A DNA stretch of 64,000 nucleotides from Methylosinus sp. LW4 (GTDB lineage Bacteria; Pseudomonadota; Alphaproteobacteria; Rhizobiales; Beijerinckiaceae), in the NCBI RefSeq assembly GCF_000379125.1, contig NZ_KB900626.1, forward strand, positions 3,782,024 through 3,846,023, read 5' to 3'. The number at the start of each line of letters is the position of its first letter. The stretch's first letter is position 1. Both the position numbers and the translations under genes were made by a program. The notes under the pieces are model-generated. The model was not told the origin of the DNA. It searched no databases and saw only the letters and a list, made by a program, of their open reading frames with translations. Positions 37,994 through 46,411 of this stretch are shown here, piece by piece.

Positions 37994-39652
37994 TTGGACG
38001 ATCGGCGGGAAGGCGCGCCTCTCCTCTCACGACGGTCTATCGCGCGGCTCGCGAGCGCCGCCGCAGCGCTCGTCACGGCGCTGGCTCCGTCCTTCACCGA
38101 GAATGCGGTCGCCAATGGCGAGACGCGCACGCTCTATCTCTTCCACAGCCACACCAAGGAGCAGATCGCCGCGACCTATCTGGTCGGCGGCCGCTATGAT
38201 TCCGCGGTGCTGGAGCAGCTGAACTGGTTCCTGCGCGATTGGCGTCGCGACGAGCCGACCAAGATGGACCCGCATCTGTTCGATGTGGTGTGGGAGGCCT
38301 ATCGTCAGGCCGGCGCCACCGAGCCGGTCCATGTCGTCTCCGCCTATCGCTCGCCGGAGACCAACGCCATGCTGCGCCGCCGCTCGCGCGCCGTGGCGAA
38401 ATTTTCGCAGCATATGCTCGGCAAGGCGATGGACACGACGATGCCGGGCATGTCCATGGAGCAGATCCGCGAGATCGGCATGCGCATGCAGCGCGGCGGC
38501 GTCGGCTATTATCCCACCGCCGGCACGCCTTTCGTGCATCTCGACGTCGGCGGCGTCCGCTCCTGGCCGCGCATGAGCTACGACCAGCTCGCGCGCCTGT
38601 TCCCCGACGGCAAGACGGTGCATCTGCCGACCAACAACCAGCCGCTCGCGCGTTATGAGGAAGCCAAGGCCGAGATCGAGGCGCGCGGCAACGGCGCCTA
38701 TGTTCCGGCCGTCGAGCGCCAGAGCAAGGGTCTCTTCGCCATGCTGTTCGGTGGCGGCGAGGAGGACGAGGACAGCGCGATCGCCGCGGCCCCGCCGCCT
38801 ACTGCTGCCCGCAAGCAATGGGCGTCTCTGGCGCCGCGCCGCTCGGGCCGCGTCTCGGCCGACGCCGAGGAGGAGAGCGCCGAAGCCGCTCCGGCCCCGG
38901 CGCCGAGCCGTCGCGAGCAGGAGCGCATCGCCGCGGCCGAGCGCAATCTGCCGCGTGGCGAGACGCAGATGCGCGCCGAGCCGGTCGCCGTGGCCTCGCT
39001 CGAGCCCTCCGCCGAGGAGGCGAAGATCGACGCCAAGCTCGACGCGGCGCTGGCCGCCCCTCTGCCGCCCCGGCGGCCCATGTTCCTCACTGTCGCCGGC
39101 GCGCCGCTGCCGCCCACGCGGCCGAGCGAGTTCGGCGCCCTGGCCAGCGCGCCCGCCGCGCCGCCCGCTCGTCGGGCCGGGGGCGCCATCGCCAGCCTCG
39201 TCGATCTCGGCGCCGCCAGCTTGCGCGGCGGCGTCAGCGAGGAGGCGCATAATGCCCCGCCGCCGCCCACACGCCCGGCGCAGCAGGCCGTCGCCAAGCC
39301 GGAGCCGCTGCTCGCCTATGCGCCCTCCGCCGCGCAATCGCTTCCCTATGGAAGCGATCTCGCGCCGGAGCTTCGTTTGCCTGCCGCCAAGCCGACGCCG
39401 AGGCCCACGCCCGCCAAGGTGGAGCTGGTGCCGGCGCGTCTCGACCGCTCCAATTTCCAAGCGCTGACGACCGGCGTGTCCGCCAGCCGGCTGCCGGGCG
39501 GAACGGCGCTCGGAACCACGCTCGCGGCGCCGCGCTCCGCCGCCCGCGCCGACACGGGGCTCTTCGCGCCCTCCACCTCCAGCGGGCAGGCGCAGGCTTT
39601 CGCCGGACAGGCGGCGATTTTGCCGACGGATCGGTTCGTCTCGGCGCGCTGA
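37994..39652 (+). CDS. DUF882/YcbK-type peptidase M15-like protein with long low-complexity tail
   Basis: A 552-residue protein with a TTG start and a twin-Arg-like N-terminus (LSRRSIARLASAAAALVTALAPSF). The catalytic domain spans about residues 45-215: VVSAYRSPETNAML, KFSQHMLGKAMDTTMPG and GTPFVHLDVGGVRSWPRMS, with the His and Asp of a zinc M15/YcbK amidase/peptidase. The remaining about 330 residues are Ala/Pro/Arg-rich. It probably acts on peptidoglycan. Gap upstream (37735-37993) shows no gene. Confidence 0.88.
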   Translation: MDDRREGAPLLSRRSIARLASAAAALVTALAPSFTENAVANGETRTLYLFHSHTKEQIAATYLVGGRYDSAVLEQLNWFLRDWRRDEPTKMDPHLFDVVWEAYRQAGATEPVHVVSAYRSPETNAMLRRRSRAVAKFSQHMLGKAMDTTMPGMSMEQIREIGMRMQRGGVGYYPTAGTPFVHLDVGGVRSWPRMSYDQLARLFPDGKTVHLPTNNQPLARYEEAKAEIEARGNGAYVPAVERQSKGLFAMLFGGGEEDEDSAIAAAPPPTAARKQWASLAPRRSGRVSADAEEESAEAAPAPAPSRREQERIAAAERNLPRGETQMRAEPVAVASLEPSAEEAKIDAKLDAALAAPLPPRRPMFLTVAGAPLPPTRPSEFGALASAPAAPPARRAGGAIASLVDLGAASLRGGVSEEAHNAPPPPTRPAQQAVAKPEPLLAYAPSAAQSLPYGSDLAPELRLPAAKPTPRPTPAKVELVPARLDRSNFQALTTGVSASRLPGGTALGTTLAAPRSAARADTGLFAPSTSSGQAQAFAGQAAILPTDRFVSAR

Positions 39653-39683
39653 GCTCGCCCTCGCCCGATAGTCGTGAGCGCCC

Positions 39684-39806
39684 CCTCCCTCGCCCTCCCC
39701 CGCGTTGCGGGAGAGGGAACGGCCGGCATTGCGCGACTCTCGATGAAGAGCGGAATCTGCTCCCTCTCCCACGCAGCGGGGGAGGGCCGGGGAGGGGGCT
39801 TTCCCG
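39684..39806. repeat. Inverted pair of palindromic repeats
   Basis: GCCCCCTCCCTCGCCCTCCC followed by a CCCCGCGTTGCGGG palindrome at about 39681-39716, and the mirror copy CTCCCACGCAGCGGGGGAG followed by GGCCGGGGAGGGGGC at 39768-39802. Same family and arrangement as at 8.3 and 50.9 kb. The core bases differ but the palindrome is kept, which indicates compensatory change. Confidence 0.72.
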
Positions 39807-39814
39807 GCTCTAAA

Positions 39815-40417
39815 TCAGTCCTTTATCTCGGTCTGAATGGTGTAGATGTCATAGGGCGGCGTCGCCTCGCCATTGGCGTAGGGCTCGGCCTCGCCGATCG
39901 CGCCATCGGGCGCGATCGAGCGACGGACGATGCCGGTGATCGGCCCGCCATAGACCTGGATCGCGATCGAAACCTCCTCGGCCAGCGCATTGGCCAGGGC
40001 GGTCGAGGGGCCGGTCTTGGAAAGCCGCGCTTCGACCGCGCCTTTCTCCAGCGTGCGTGTTTCTTCGGTCCCGCCGGGCGGGCGCCGCGCCACCGCGCCG
40101 CGCAAGACGCCGGCGATCTCCCAGACCCCCGGCTGCTCCAGCGACAGGCCAGCGCCGCCGGCGAGCACGGAGGCGACGACGGCGAAGCGCTCCTCGCCGT
40201 CGCTGTAGAGCTGGAATTGCCGCCCGCGCCCCGGCAGAGCCTCGGCGAAAACCGCCGGCAGGCAATCGTCGCTGGCGACGAGGCGGGTCATGAGATCGCG
40301 GCCGATGAGAAGAATCTCCCGCTCGCTGTCGGCGAGCTCGACCATCGACTGAATATCCCAGATGAATCGTTTGAGCGCCGGCGGAACCGGCCCTCTCTCG
40401 GTCGCGTGTGTGGTCAT
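39815..40417 (-). CDS. Cysteine-dioxygenase-like cupin lacking its metal ligands
   Basis: A 200-residue protein of the COG5553 double-stranded beta-helix group. Recognisable parts are CLPAVFAEALPGRGRQFQLY, EERFAVVASVLAGGAG, VWEIAGVLRGA and VSIAIQVYGGPITGIVRRSI. In active relatives the strand before V-W-G-V-I-G carries the P-x-H-D-H metal motif. Here that place reads LSLEQPGVWEIAG, and the later His is also missing. So an iron-dependent dioxygenase activity is unlikely and a structural or regulatory role is possible. Confidence 0.7.
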   Translation of the reverse strand: MTTHATERGPVPPALKRFIWDIQSMVELADSEREILLIGRDLMTRLVASDDCLPAVFAEALPGRGRQFQLYSDGEERFAVVASVLAGGAGLSLEQPGVWEIAGVLRGAVARRPPGGTEETRTLEKGAVEARLSKTGPSTALANALAEEVSIAIQVYGGPITGIVRRSIAPDGAIGEAEPYANGEATPPYDIYTIQTEIKD

Positions 40418-40518
40418 GCGTCCAAAAATGCAAGCGTCGCGCCATTGCCGCCCGGCGGGCTGGCGCCGCAATTGATGGAGTCTCCCGTCGCGGGACCTCG
40501 GGAGACGGAGCTGGCGCG

Positions 40519-40857
40519 GTGGTGAAGGACTATATCCCGGAACTGAGCGAGGTGCGCATGGTGCGTCGCGCGCCGGAGCGGCCTTTCGCGCTCAATGGCG
40601 CCGACGCGCGCTATGTCGAAGCCTGCCTGCGCGACTTCGAGGCGGCTTTCGGATTAGACGCCTATCCCGGCGTTCCCTTCGAGCAAATTCCGGGGCGCGC
40701 GCTGATCGGCGACCTCATCGACTGGTGGCGCGGCATGGACCCGGAGGGCGAGGCGCAGCAGAACGCGCATTCCCGCCTGCCCGGCGCCATCCGCCTGCTC
40801 GACACGGTGTCGGCGCTGATGGAGGAGCTGTCCCAGCGTCGCGCCGGGGAGAGCTGA
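40519..40857 (+). CDS. Hypothetical protein
   Basis: About 112 residues: VVKDYIPELSEVRMVRRAPE, then ADARYVEACLRDFEAAFGLD and a helical C-terminus (DTVSALMEELSQRR). No family recognised. Starts are GTG at 40519 or 40522; the frame is open back to 40408 but overlaps the divergent gene. Soluble, no signal peptide. Confidence 0.55.
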   Translation: MVKDYIPELSEVRMVRRAPERPFALNGADARYVEACLRDFEAAFGLDAYPGVPFEQIPGRALIGDLIDWWRGMDPEGEAQQNAHSRLPGAIRLLDTVSALMEELSQRRAGES

Positions 40858-40939
40858 GCGCGCGGCGTTCGATTCTGTCGGTTAGCGGACAATTCTGGAC
40901 GATTGCGCGCGAGGCGCGCCTTTTATTCCGGCGCGCGCT

Positions 40940-41072
40940 CCACCCTCCCCTTCAGGGGGAGGGTCGGCCGGCGACAGCCGGACGGGGTGGGGTTCAACGG
41001 CAAAGACTCGGGCGGTCACCCCCTCCCGCTCGCCTTCGGCGATCGACCTCCCCCCTCGAGGGGGAGGTGCGC
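40940..41072. repeat. Composite palindromic repeat about 130 bases long
   Basis: Bounded by two hairpins, ACCCTCCCCTTCAGGGGGAGGGT (40942-40964) and ACCTCCCCCCTCGAGGGGGAGGT (41046-41068), with GACGGGGTGGGGTTCAACGG in between and GGTCACCCCCTCCCG on the other side. A shorter relative follows recA at 24.4 kb. It fills most of the gap 40858-41102; no gene is seen there. It looks like a small non-autonomous mobile repeat. Confidence 0.7.
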
Positions 41073-41102
41073 GCGGCCCTTTCTGCTCAGACTTCTGCAG
41101 TT

Positions 41103-42473
41103 TTATTCCGCGGCCTGCGGCGCCGGCTGCAGCGCGTCGCGCAGCAGCAGCGCGATATGGCGGGCCTGACGGCCGCTGCCATGCTCGATCTGATGGCGGC
41201 AGGAGAAGCCGTTTGCGATCAGCGGGGCGTCGGGCGCGGCGTCGCGCATCGCCGGCAGCAGAGACAGCTCCGCCATTTTCATCGAGGTCTCGTAATGCTC
41301 GGCCTCGAGGCCGAAGCTGCCGGCCATGCCGCAGCAGCTCGTCTCGACGATGTCGAAGGTGAAGCCCGGAATCCAGCCGAGCACCTTCTTCGTCGCCTTC
41401 ATCACGCCGAAGGCCTTCTGATGGCAATGGCCGTGCACGACCGCCTTGGGCAGATCGAGCGGCTTCAGCGACAGGCGCAGGCCCTTGTTCTGATATTCGC
41501 GGGCGAGAAACTCCTCGAGCAGATAGAGCTGCTTGCCGAGATCGCCGACCTCTGGCCCGAGGCCGAGGCTGTAGAGCTCGTCGCGCAGCGACAGCAGGCA
41601 GGAGGGCTCGAGGCCGATGATCGGCGTCTTGGCGGCGATCTCGTCGCGGAAGGCGGCGAGCACGCGCTCCGCCTCGCCGCGCGCCTTCTTCACCATTCCG
41701 GTGGTGAGATAGGTGCGGCCGCAGCAGAGCGGGCGGTCCGGCTCCGCGTCGGTCGGCGCCGGCTTGGCGATGCGCACGCTATAGCCGGCGTGCTCCAGCA
41801 CCTCGACGGCGGCCTCGGCCACATGCGGATCGAAGTGATGGCAGAACGTATCGACGAAGAGGATCACCTCGCCGCGCGCCCCGGCGCTCGCCGCCGCCGG
41901 GGCCGTACGGGTGAAAGCCGCGGGGGCGGGCTCGGGAAGGGGGCGGCGGGCGGTGACGCCGATCCATTTCTCCGCGAGTCGCGATAGGAACCGCGAGCGA
42001 TTGCGCAGGCGAATGGCGAAGCGCAGCAGCACGCGATGGCGGCCCGTCCATTCCGGCACGCCGCCGAACAGGCGCAGGCGCTTCGGCACGCCGACGATCT
42101 CATGACGCTGGGCGAGATATTCGGTCTTTATCAGCGTCATATCGACGGCGCTGGGACATTCCTTCTTGCAGGCCTTGCAGGAGACGCAGAGGTCCATCGC
42201 CTCGTCGAGGCGCGGATCGGCGAAAGCGCGCTCATCCGTGCCGTCATTGAGCGCGGCCTTGAAGGCGGCGACGCGCGCCTCGGTGGAATGCTTGACCTCG
42301 CCGGTGACGCGATAGCTCGGGCACATCACGCCCTTGGCGGTCTTCTGGCAGTCGCGGCTGTGCATGCACACGGCCACCGCCTTGGCGTAATTGCCGCCCG
42401 TCGCCGGAATGCCGGAATAGGCGTCGCCTATTCCGTAAGTGTCGTAAGCCGACCAGTCGAGAAATGTCTTCAT
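41103..42473 (-). CDS. (Fe-S)-binding CCG-domain protein, GlpC/YdiJ-C-terminal-like
   Basis: A 456-residue protein starting MKTFLDWSAYDTYG. First iron-sulfur motif CMHSRDCQKTAKGVMCPSYR and second motif CVSCKACKKECP, followed by two CCG domains (LCCGRTYLTTGMVKKARGEA and ETSCCGMAGSFGLEAEHY). The spacing of the first cluster and the HSTEARVAAFK segment fit the C-terminal half of YdiJ-type FAD/Fe-S D-2-hydroxyacid dehydrogenases more than classical GlpC. The FAD half is not next to it. It probably passes electrons from a flavoprotein to quinone. Its start codon lies in a perfect hairpin. Confidence 0.85.
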   Translation of the reverse strand: MKTFLDWSAYDTYGIGDAYSGIPATGGNYAKAVAVCMHSRDCQKTAKGVMCPSYRVTGEVKHSTEARVAAFKAALNDGTDERAFADPRLDEAMDLCVSCKACKKECPSAVDMTLIKTEYLAQRHEIVGVPKRLRLFGGVPEWTGRHRVLLRFAIRLRNRSRFLSRLAEKWIGVTARRPLPEPAPAAFTRTAPAAASAGARGEVILFVDTFCHHFDPHVAEAAVEVLEHAGYSVRIAKPAPTDAEPDRPLCCGRTYLTTGMVKKARGEAERVLAAFRDEIAAKTPIIGLEPSCLLSLRDELYSLGLGPEVGDLGKQLYLLEEFLAREYQNKGLRLSLKPLDLPKAVVHGHCHQKAFGVMKATKKVLGWIPGFTFDIVETSCCGMAGSFGLEAEHYETSMKMAELSLLPAMRDAAPDAPLIANGFSCRHQIEHGSGRQARHIALLLRDALQPAPQAAE

Positions 42474-42498
42474 GCCGCCCGTTTCCTCGGGCGGCATG
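42471..42498 (-). promoter_or_regulatory. Hairpin with ribosome site in the loop and start codon in the stem
   Basis: On the coding (minus) strand, CATGCCGCCC-GAGGAAAC-GGGCGGCATG: a perfect 10-base stem. The loop carries GAGGA, the only good Shine-Dalgarno for the Fe-S protein, and the ATG of that gene is the last three bases of the 3' arm. It also lies 18 bases after the stop of the upstream methyltransferase gene, so it may double as a terminator/attenuator. Confidence 0.65.
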
Positions 42499-42516
42499 AA
42501 AGCAATATTTGCGCCG

Positions 42517-43368
42517 TCAGCCGGCGGCTTGCGCCTCTTCCGCCGGAGCGGCGGGCTGCTGCTCGGCGGCCTGCTCTCGCGGCTGCTCCTGCGCCGCGGG
42601 CTTGCGGCCATAGGTGATGATCCAGAGTCCGGCGCGGACCTGCTCTATCGCCTCATAGCCGGCGCGCTTGAAATAGGTCTCGAGCTCCTGCGGCGTCGAG
42701 GTCTTGCTGATCTGCGCCGGCCGCTCGAAGGGCGGCACCGCGCAATGCTCCTCGAAGAATTTCCAGCCGAGATCGGAGGTGATGTCCACATTGTCGACCA
42801 GCATGCGTCCGCCCGGCCGCAGAATGCGGAAGCCTTCCTTGATGTAATTGAAGCGATCCCATTCCTCGAGATGCATGAACACGACCGTGCTGTAGACGAC
42901 GTCGACGGAAGCGTCCGGCACGGCGGAGAGATCGAAGCCGCTGGTCGCGACCGTGCGCACATTGTCGAAAGCGGCGAGGCGCTGGCGAATATGGCCGAGC
43001 ATGTTCTCGGCGACATCGGCGCCGATCCATTCCTTGCAGATCGGCGCGAGCGCGGCGCCGACGCGGCCGACGCCGGCGCCGATCTCCAGCACCACATCGT
43101 CCGGGCCGATGCCGACATAGGACTGCAGCATGTCGCGCGTGCCTTCGCCCATCTGGCGATAGAGGTCTTCGTCGATATAGCCGGAGACCGCCATTTTCGC
43201 GTCATTCTCGGAGACCGAGACGGAGTTCCAAATGTTCTTGTACTGGCTGCGGTTGAGCTTGACGTGCTCCACGGGGATCGGGGCGTTCTTCAGCCCGACC
43301 AGCGAACGAAGCGCGCGCACGATGCGGCGGCCGATGGGGAGCTTCTTGGCGTTGTCCTGAATGCTCAT
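42517..43368 (-). CDS. Class I SAM-dependent methyltransferase
   Basis: A 283-residue protein. SAM motif I is VVLEIGAGVGRVGAALA, then the acidic residue in WIGADVAENML, DVVYSTVVFMHLEEWDRF and GGRMLVDNVDI follow. The C-terminus is Gln/Glu/Ala-rich. The substrate is unknown; the fold is that of small-molecule or lipid methyltransferases. Followed after 43 bases by the Fe-S protein in the same direction. Confidence 0.85.
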   Translation of the reverse strand: MSIQDNAKKLPIGRRIVRALRSLVGLKNAPIPVEHVKLNRSQYKNIWNSVSVSENDAKMAVSGYIDEDLYRQMGEGTRDMLQSYVGIGPDDVVLEIGAGVGRVGAALAPICKEWIGADVAENMLGHIRQRLAAFDNVRTVATSGFDLSAVPDASVDVVYSTVVFMHLEEWDRFNYIKEGFRILRPGGRMLVDNVDITSDLGWKFFEEHCAVPPFERPAQISKTSTPQELETYFKRAGYEAIEQVRAGLWIITYGRKPAAQEQPREQAAEQQPAAPAEEAQAAG

Positions 43369-43454
43369 GCCGTTCCTCTGTGAAGCGGCGCCCGCTCGCG
43401 GCGCGCGCCTTCGAATCTAACCGCGCCTCGATGGAAGCGCGCGCCGCGGTGGCG

Positions 43455-44261
43455 TCAGCCGACCGAAGCGCTCCGTCTGGCGAAAACAGAAAATGTCGGC
43501 AGGACATTGCCCGCCGTCCCGATGATGTCGTTCAGCACGGTGACGTCGTCATAGCCGAGCGCGGCCAGCACGGCGAGAATGTCGTCCCTGTGCATCCAAT
43601 TGGGAAAATCCATCGCGCCGCCGCAAAAGGCGACGCTGCGATCGCCATAGCCGCGCGCATAGTGGCGCACGTCCAGATTTTCGAATTTCTGCGTGAATGC
43701 ATGCGGAAGCTGGTCGTCGTCGACCATGACCGTCCACAGATAGATGGCGTCGGCGCGCTCGGACAGGGCGCGCAGCAGCCGCAGCGGCTCGCGCATGTGG
43801 TAGAGCACGCCGCTCGCCACCACGAGATCATAGCGCGGACCGTCCTGCTCGAGCCATTGCACGAAATCGCCGAGATAAAAGCGCGTGTCGGGAAAATCGA
43901 GAACTTCCCGCGTCACCAGACATTTCAGAAAGGCGAGCCGGTTGGCCTCCACCGCGTCGATATGGGCGCCGGCCTTCGCCAGCATGTAGGTATGCGCGCC
44001 CTCCAGCGGACCGAGCTCCAGCACGCGGCGTCCCGTGAGATCGCCATAGCGCTCGATGCACCAGGTGATGCGCGGATCGTCGAAGGCCGGCAGCCGTCCG
44101 GCCGTAAGCCCCAATTCGATGGGAAAATGGCAGCTCCAGCCGGGAATGGCGTCGATGGCGTTCTGGTGCGACGGCGCGCGCGTCTCCTCGCCGGAAAACA
44201 GGCTGGCGACAGCGACCTCCTCGGAGCGGGGGCGCCGTCTGAACCAATTTCGTCCTAGCAA
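43455..44261 (-). CDS. Class I SAM-dependent methyltransferase-like protein
   Basis: A 268-residue protein. SAM-binding part: RRVLELGPLEGAHTYMLAKAGA, IDAVEANRLAFLKC, FYLGDFVQWLEQDG and YDLVVASGVLYHMREPLRLL. The N-terminus has IPGWSCHFPIELGL. These features recur in methyltransferases near glycan or lipid loci, but no such genes are adjacent. It is not a close paralogue of its neighbour at 42.5 kb. Confidence 0.82.
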   Translation of the reverse strand: MLGRNWFRRRPRSEEVAVASLFSGEETRAPSHQNAIDAIPGWSCHFPIELGLTAGRLPAFDDPRITWCIERYGDLTGRRVLELGPLEGAHTYMLAKAGAHIDAVEANRLAFLKCLVTREVLDFPDTRFYLGDFVQWLEQDGPRYDLVVASGVLYHMREPLRLLRALSERADAIYLWTVMVDDDQLPHAFTQKFENLDVRHYARGYGDRSVAFCGGAMDFPNWMHRDDILAVLAALGYDDVTVLNDIIGTAGNVLPTFSVFARRSASVG

Positions 44262-44426
44262 TGCGAAAACCTCGCCTTTCGAATCCGGGCCGCGGCGCAG
44301 CCCCTAGCACAAAATCCACGGCCGCGCCTAACCCGGCGCGGCGGTCCTCGAAGAGCGGTCTCGGCGTGGCTTGCGCCCGCGCCCGGCTCCCCCCATCTTG
44401 ACGGCGACTTCCGCCTCGGAGCCCCC

Positions 44427-45113
44427 ATGCTGCAAGCCGCCCTGGACGCCGCCCGTCAAATCTTCTCGCCGCCCTTTCGTAATGTTCTGCTCAAGAGCCT
44501 CGGTCTGACCTTCGTCCTGCTGGCCTTGGCCTGGACGGGGCTGGACAAGGCGGCGCTGTCTTTTCTCACTGCCGACAACTATTGGTTGCGCGCAGTCGTC
44601 ACCTTCGCGACCGGCGCCGGGCTCGTCGTCGGCCTTGCGTTTCTCATCGCGCCGATCTCCATCCTCGTCGCGGGGTTTTTCCTCGACGATCTCGCCGATG
44701 TGGTCGAGGAGGAGATCGATCCGCACGGGCCGCGCGGGCGTCCGCTGCCGGCCGGTCAGGCGATGGTGATGGCGCTGCGCTTCGCGCTCGTCTCGGCGGG
44801 CGTCAATCTCGTCGCGCTCTTGCTGCTGCTCGTGCCCGGCGTCAACGCCATCGTCTTCGTGCTGGCCAACGCCTATCTGTTCGGCCGGGAATATTTCGCC
44901 TTCGCCGCGACGCGCTATTGCTCGCTGGAGGAAGCTCGCGAGCTGACCCGTCGCCATGCGACGACCTTGTTCCTCGCGGGCCTGTTCATCGCCGGCTTCG
45001 TCGCCGTGCCGGGCCTCAATCTGTTCACGCCTTTGTTCGGCGTGGCCTTCATGGTGCGCCTGCACAAGCGCCTCACGGCCCCGGCGGTCCGCGCGGAGGC
45101 GCGGGCGCGCTGA
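44427..45113 (+). CDS. EI24/CysZ-type membrane protein
   Basis: A 228-residue protein with about four hydrophobic segments. FLIAPISILVAGFFLDDLADVVE and NLVALLLLLVPGVNAIVFVLANAYLFGREYF match the EI24 family, which includes CysZ sulfate permeases. Substrate not certain; no cys genes are nearby. Convergent with the NDUFA9-type gene. Confidence 0.8.
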   Translation: MLQAALDAARQIFSPPFRNVLLKSLGLTFVLLALAWTGLDKAALSFLTADNYWLRAVVTFATGAGLVVGLAFLIAPISILVAGFFLDDLADVVEEEIDPHGPRGRPLPAGQAMVMALRFALVSAGVNLVALLLLLVPGVNAIVFVLANAYLFGREYFAFAATRYCSLEEARELTRRHATTLFLAGLFIAGFVAVPGLNLFTPLFGVAFMVRLHKRLTAPAVRAEARAR

Positions 45114-45138
45114 GGGCTGGAGAGGCGCTGGGCGCGGC

Positions 45139-46143
45139 TCAGGCGAGCCGCTGCGCCTGATATTGGCCGGTCTTGCGGTAGCGGTAGAGATAGGTCGGGA
45201 CGATCGCCTCGATCGCCGTCGGCGTGATGCCGAGCCCTTGCAGCGTCAGCCCGGTGGCCTTGGCGTCGGCCGAGACCACATTGTCGTGGCGCAGCAGCTC
45301 CACCTGATCGACGGTCGTCGTCAGCAGGCTGGGGAAGAGGCCGAGCGAAAGCGAATGCAGCGTCTGCGTGATGCGGGCGATGAGCGCCCCCGTCGCGAAG
45401 GACAGCGGCCAGATTTTGACGTCGCGCTCGGCGACCTTCAGCGCATATTCGACCAGCGCGCGGAAGGTCTTCACCTCCGGGCCGCCGAGCTCATAGGTCG
45501 CGCCGGCCTGGGCGCGGCCGTCCACCGCCAGCGCCACGGCCTGCGCGACGTCGCCGACATAGACGGGCTGGAAGCGCGTCGCCTCGCCGATCACCGGCTC
45601 GAAGGGCAGATAGCGCGCCAGCGTTCCGAAGCGGTTGAAGAACTCGTCCTCCGGGCCGAAGACGACCGAGGGGCGCAAGATCACCGCGCCGGGGAAGGCG
45701 GCGCGAATCGCGGCCTCGCCCTCCGCCTTGGTGCGGGCGTAGGCGGAGTGGGAATTCTTGTCCGCGCCTATGGCGGAGACATGGACGAGATGCTTCACGC
45801 CCGCCGCCACGGCGGCCTCCGCGACGGCCTTGGCGCCCTGCGCATGCAGGGTGGAGAATTTCTGCTTGCCGCCCTCGGCCAGCACGCCGACCAGATTGAC
45901 GACGGCCTCGGCCCCGCGCACGGCGGCTGCGACGGAGGCGGGATTGCGCAAATTGGCCTGCACCGGGAAAATCTGCCCCACCTTGCCGAGAGGCTGCAGG
46001 AAAAAGGCGAGGTCCGGCCGCCGGCAGGCGACGCGCACGCGCCAGCCGTCCCGCGCGAGGGCCGCCACGACATGGCGCCCGATGAATCCCGACCCGCCGA
46101 ACACCGTCACGATCCGCCCGGCATCCTTCACATCTGCGCTCAT
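45139..46143 (-). CDS. NDUFA9-type NAD(P)-dependent epimerase-like protein
   Basis: A 334-residue protein of the atypical short-chain dehydrogenase group. Rossmann motif VTVFGGSGFIGRHVVAALA, then NLVGVLAEGGKQKF, HVSAIGADKNSHSAYARTKAEGE with the Tyr-x3-Lys site, and VILRPSVVFGPEDEFFNRF. This is the bacterial relative of complex I subunit NDUFA9, often annotated so in Alphaproteobacteria. It may bind NADPH as an assembly or stability factor. Start chosen at the ATG at 46143 (a GTG at 46155 is possible). Confidence 0.88.
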   Translation of the reverse strand: MSADVKDAGRIVTVFGGSGFIGRHVVAALARDGWRVRVACRRPDLAFFLQPLGKVGQIFPVQANLRNPASVAAAVRGAEAVVNLVGVLAEGGKQKFSTLHAQGAKAVAEAAVAAGVKHLVHVSAIGADKNSHSAYARTKAEGEAAIRAAFPGAVILRPSVVFGPEDEFFNRFGTLARYLPFEPVIGEATRFQPVYVGDVAQAVALAVDGRAQAGATYELGGPEVKTFRALVEYALKVAERDVKIWPLSFATGALIARITQTLHSLSLGLFPSLLTTTVDQVELLRHDNVVSADAKATGLTLQGLGITPTAIEAIVPTYLYRYRKTGQYQAQRLA

Positions 46144-46311
46144 TCTTCGCCCCACGCCGATTCGCTCGAGGAGCGATCGAAAATATCGCTCCGTTTCGGG
46201 CGGATGCTCTAGCGCGATTTGGCCGGAAAGGGAATGCGCCGCAGCAGCGTGAACGAAGCATGACGAGCGCCATTGACAAGCAGAGCGTCCGCCTCGTAAG
46301 AGAGCCGCGTT

Positions 46312-46396
46312 GCCCAGGTGGCGGAATTGGTAGACGCGCTGGTTTCAGGTACCAGTGGTGAAAGCCGTGGAGGTTCGAGTCCTCTCCTGGGCACCA
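46312..46396 (+). tRNA. tRNA-Leu (anticodon CAG)
   Basis: Complete cloverleaf with CCA encoded. Acceptor GCCCAGG pairs with CCTGGGC; anticodon stem CTGGT/ACCAG encloses TTCAGGT, anticodon CAG; the variable arm is long as in type II tRNAs; the T-loop is GGTTCGAGTCC. Discriminator A, followed by CCA. It decodes CUG, the commonest leucine codon in GC-rich genomes. Confidence 0.97.
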
Positions 46397-46411
46397 TCTC
46401 ACTCTCGCAGA

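Noticed and set aside
46355..46411. Start of the tail-spike-like gene inside tRNA-Leu
   Set aside because: The frame is open there only by chance; the tRNA is complete and the signal-like sequence begins at the GTG at 46412.
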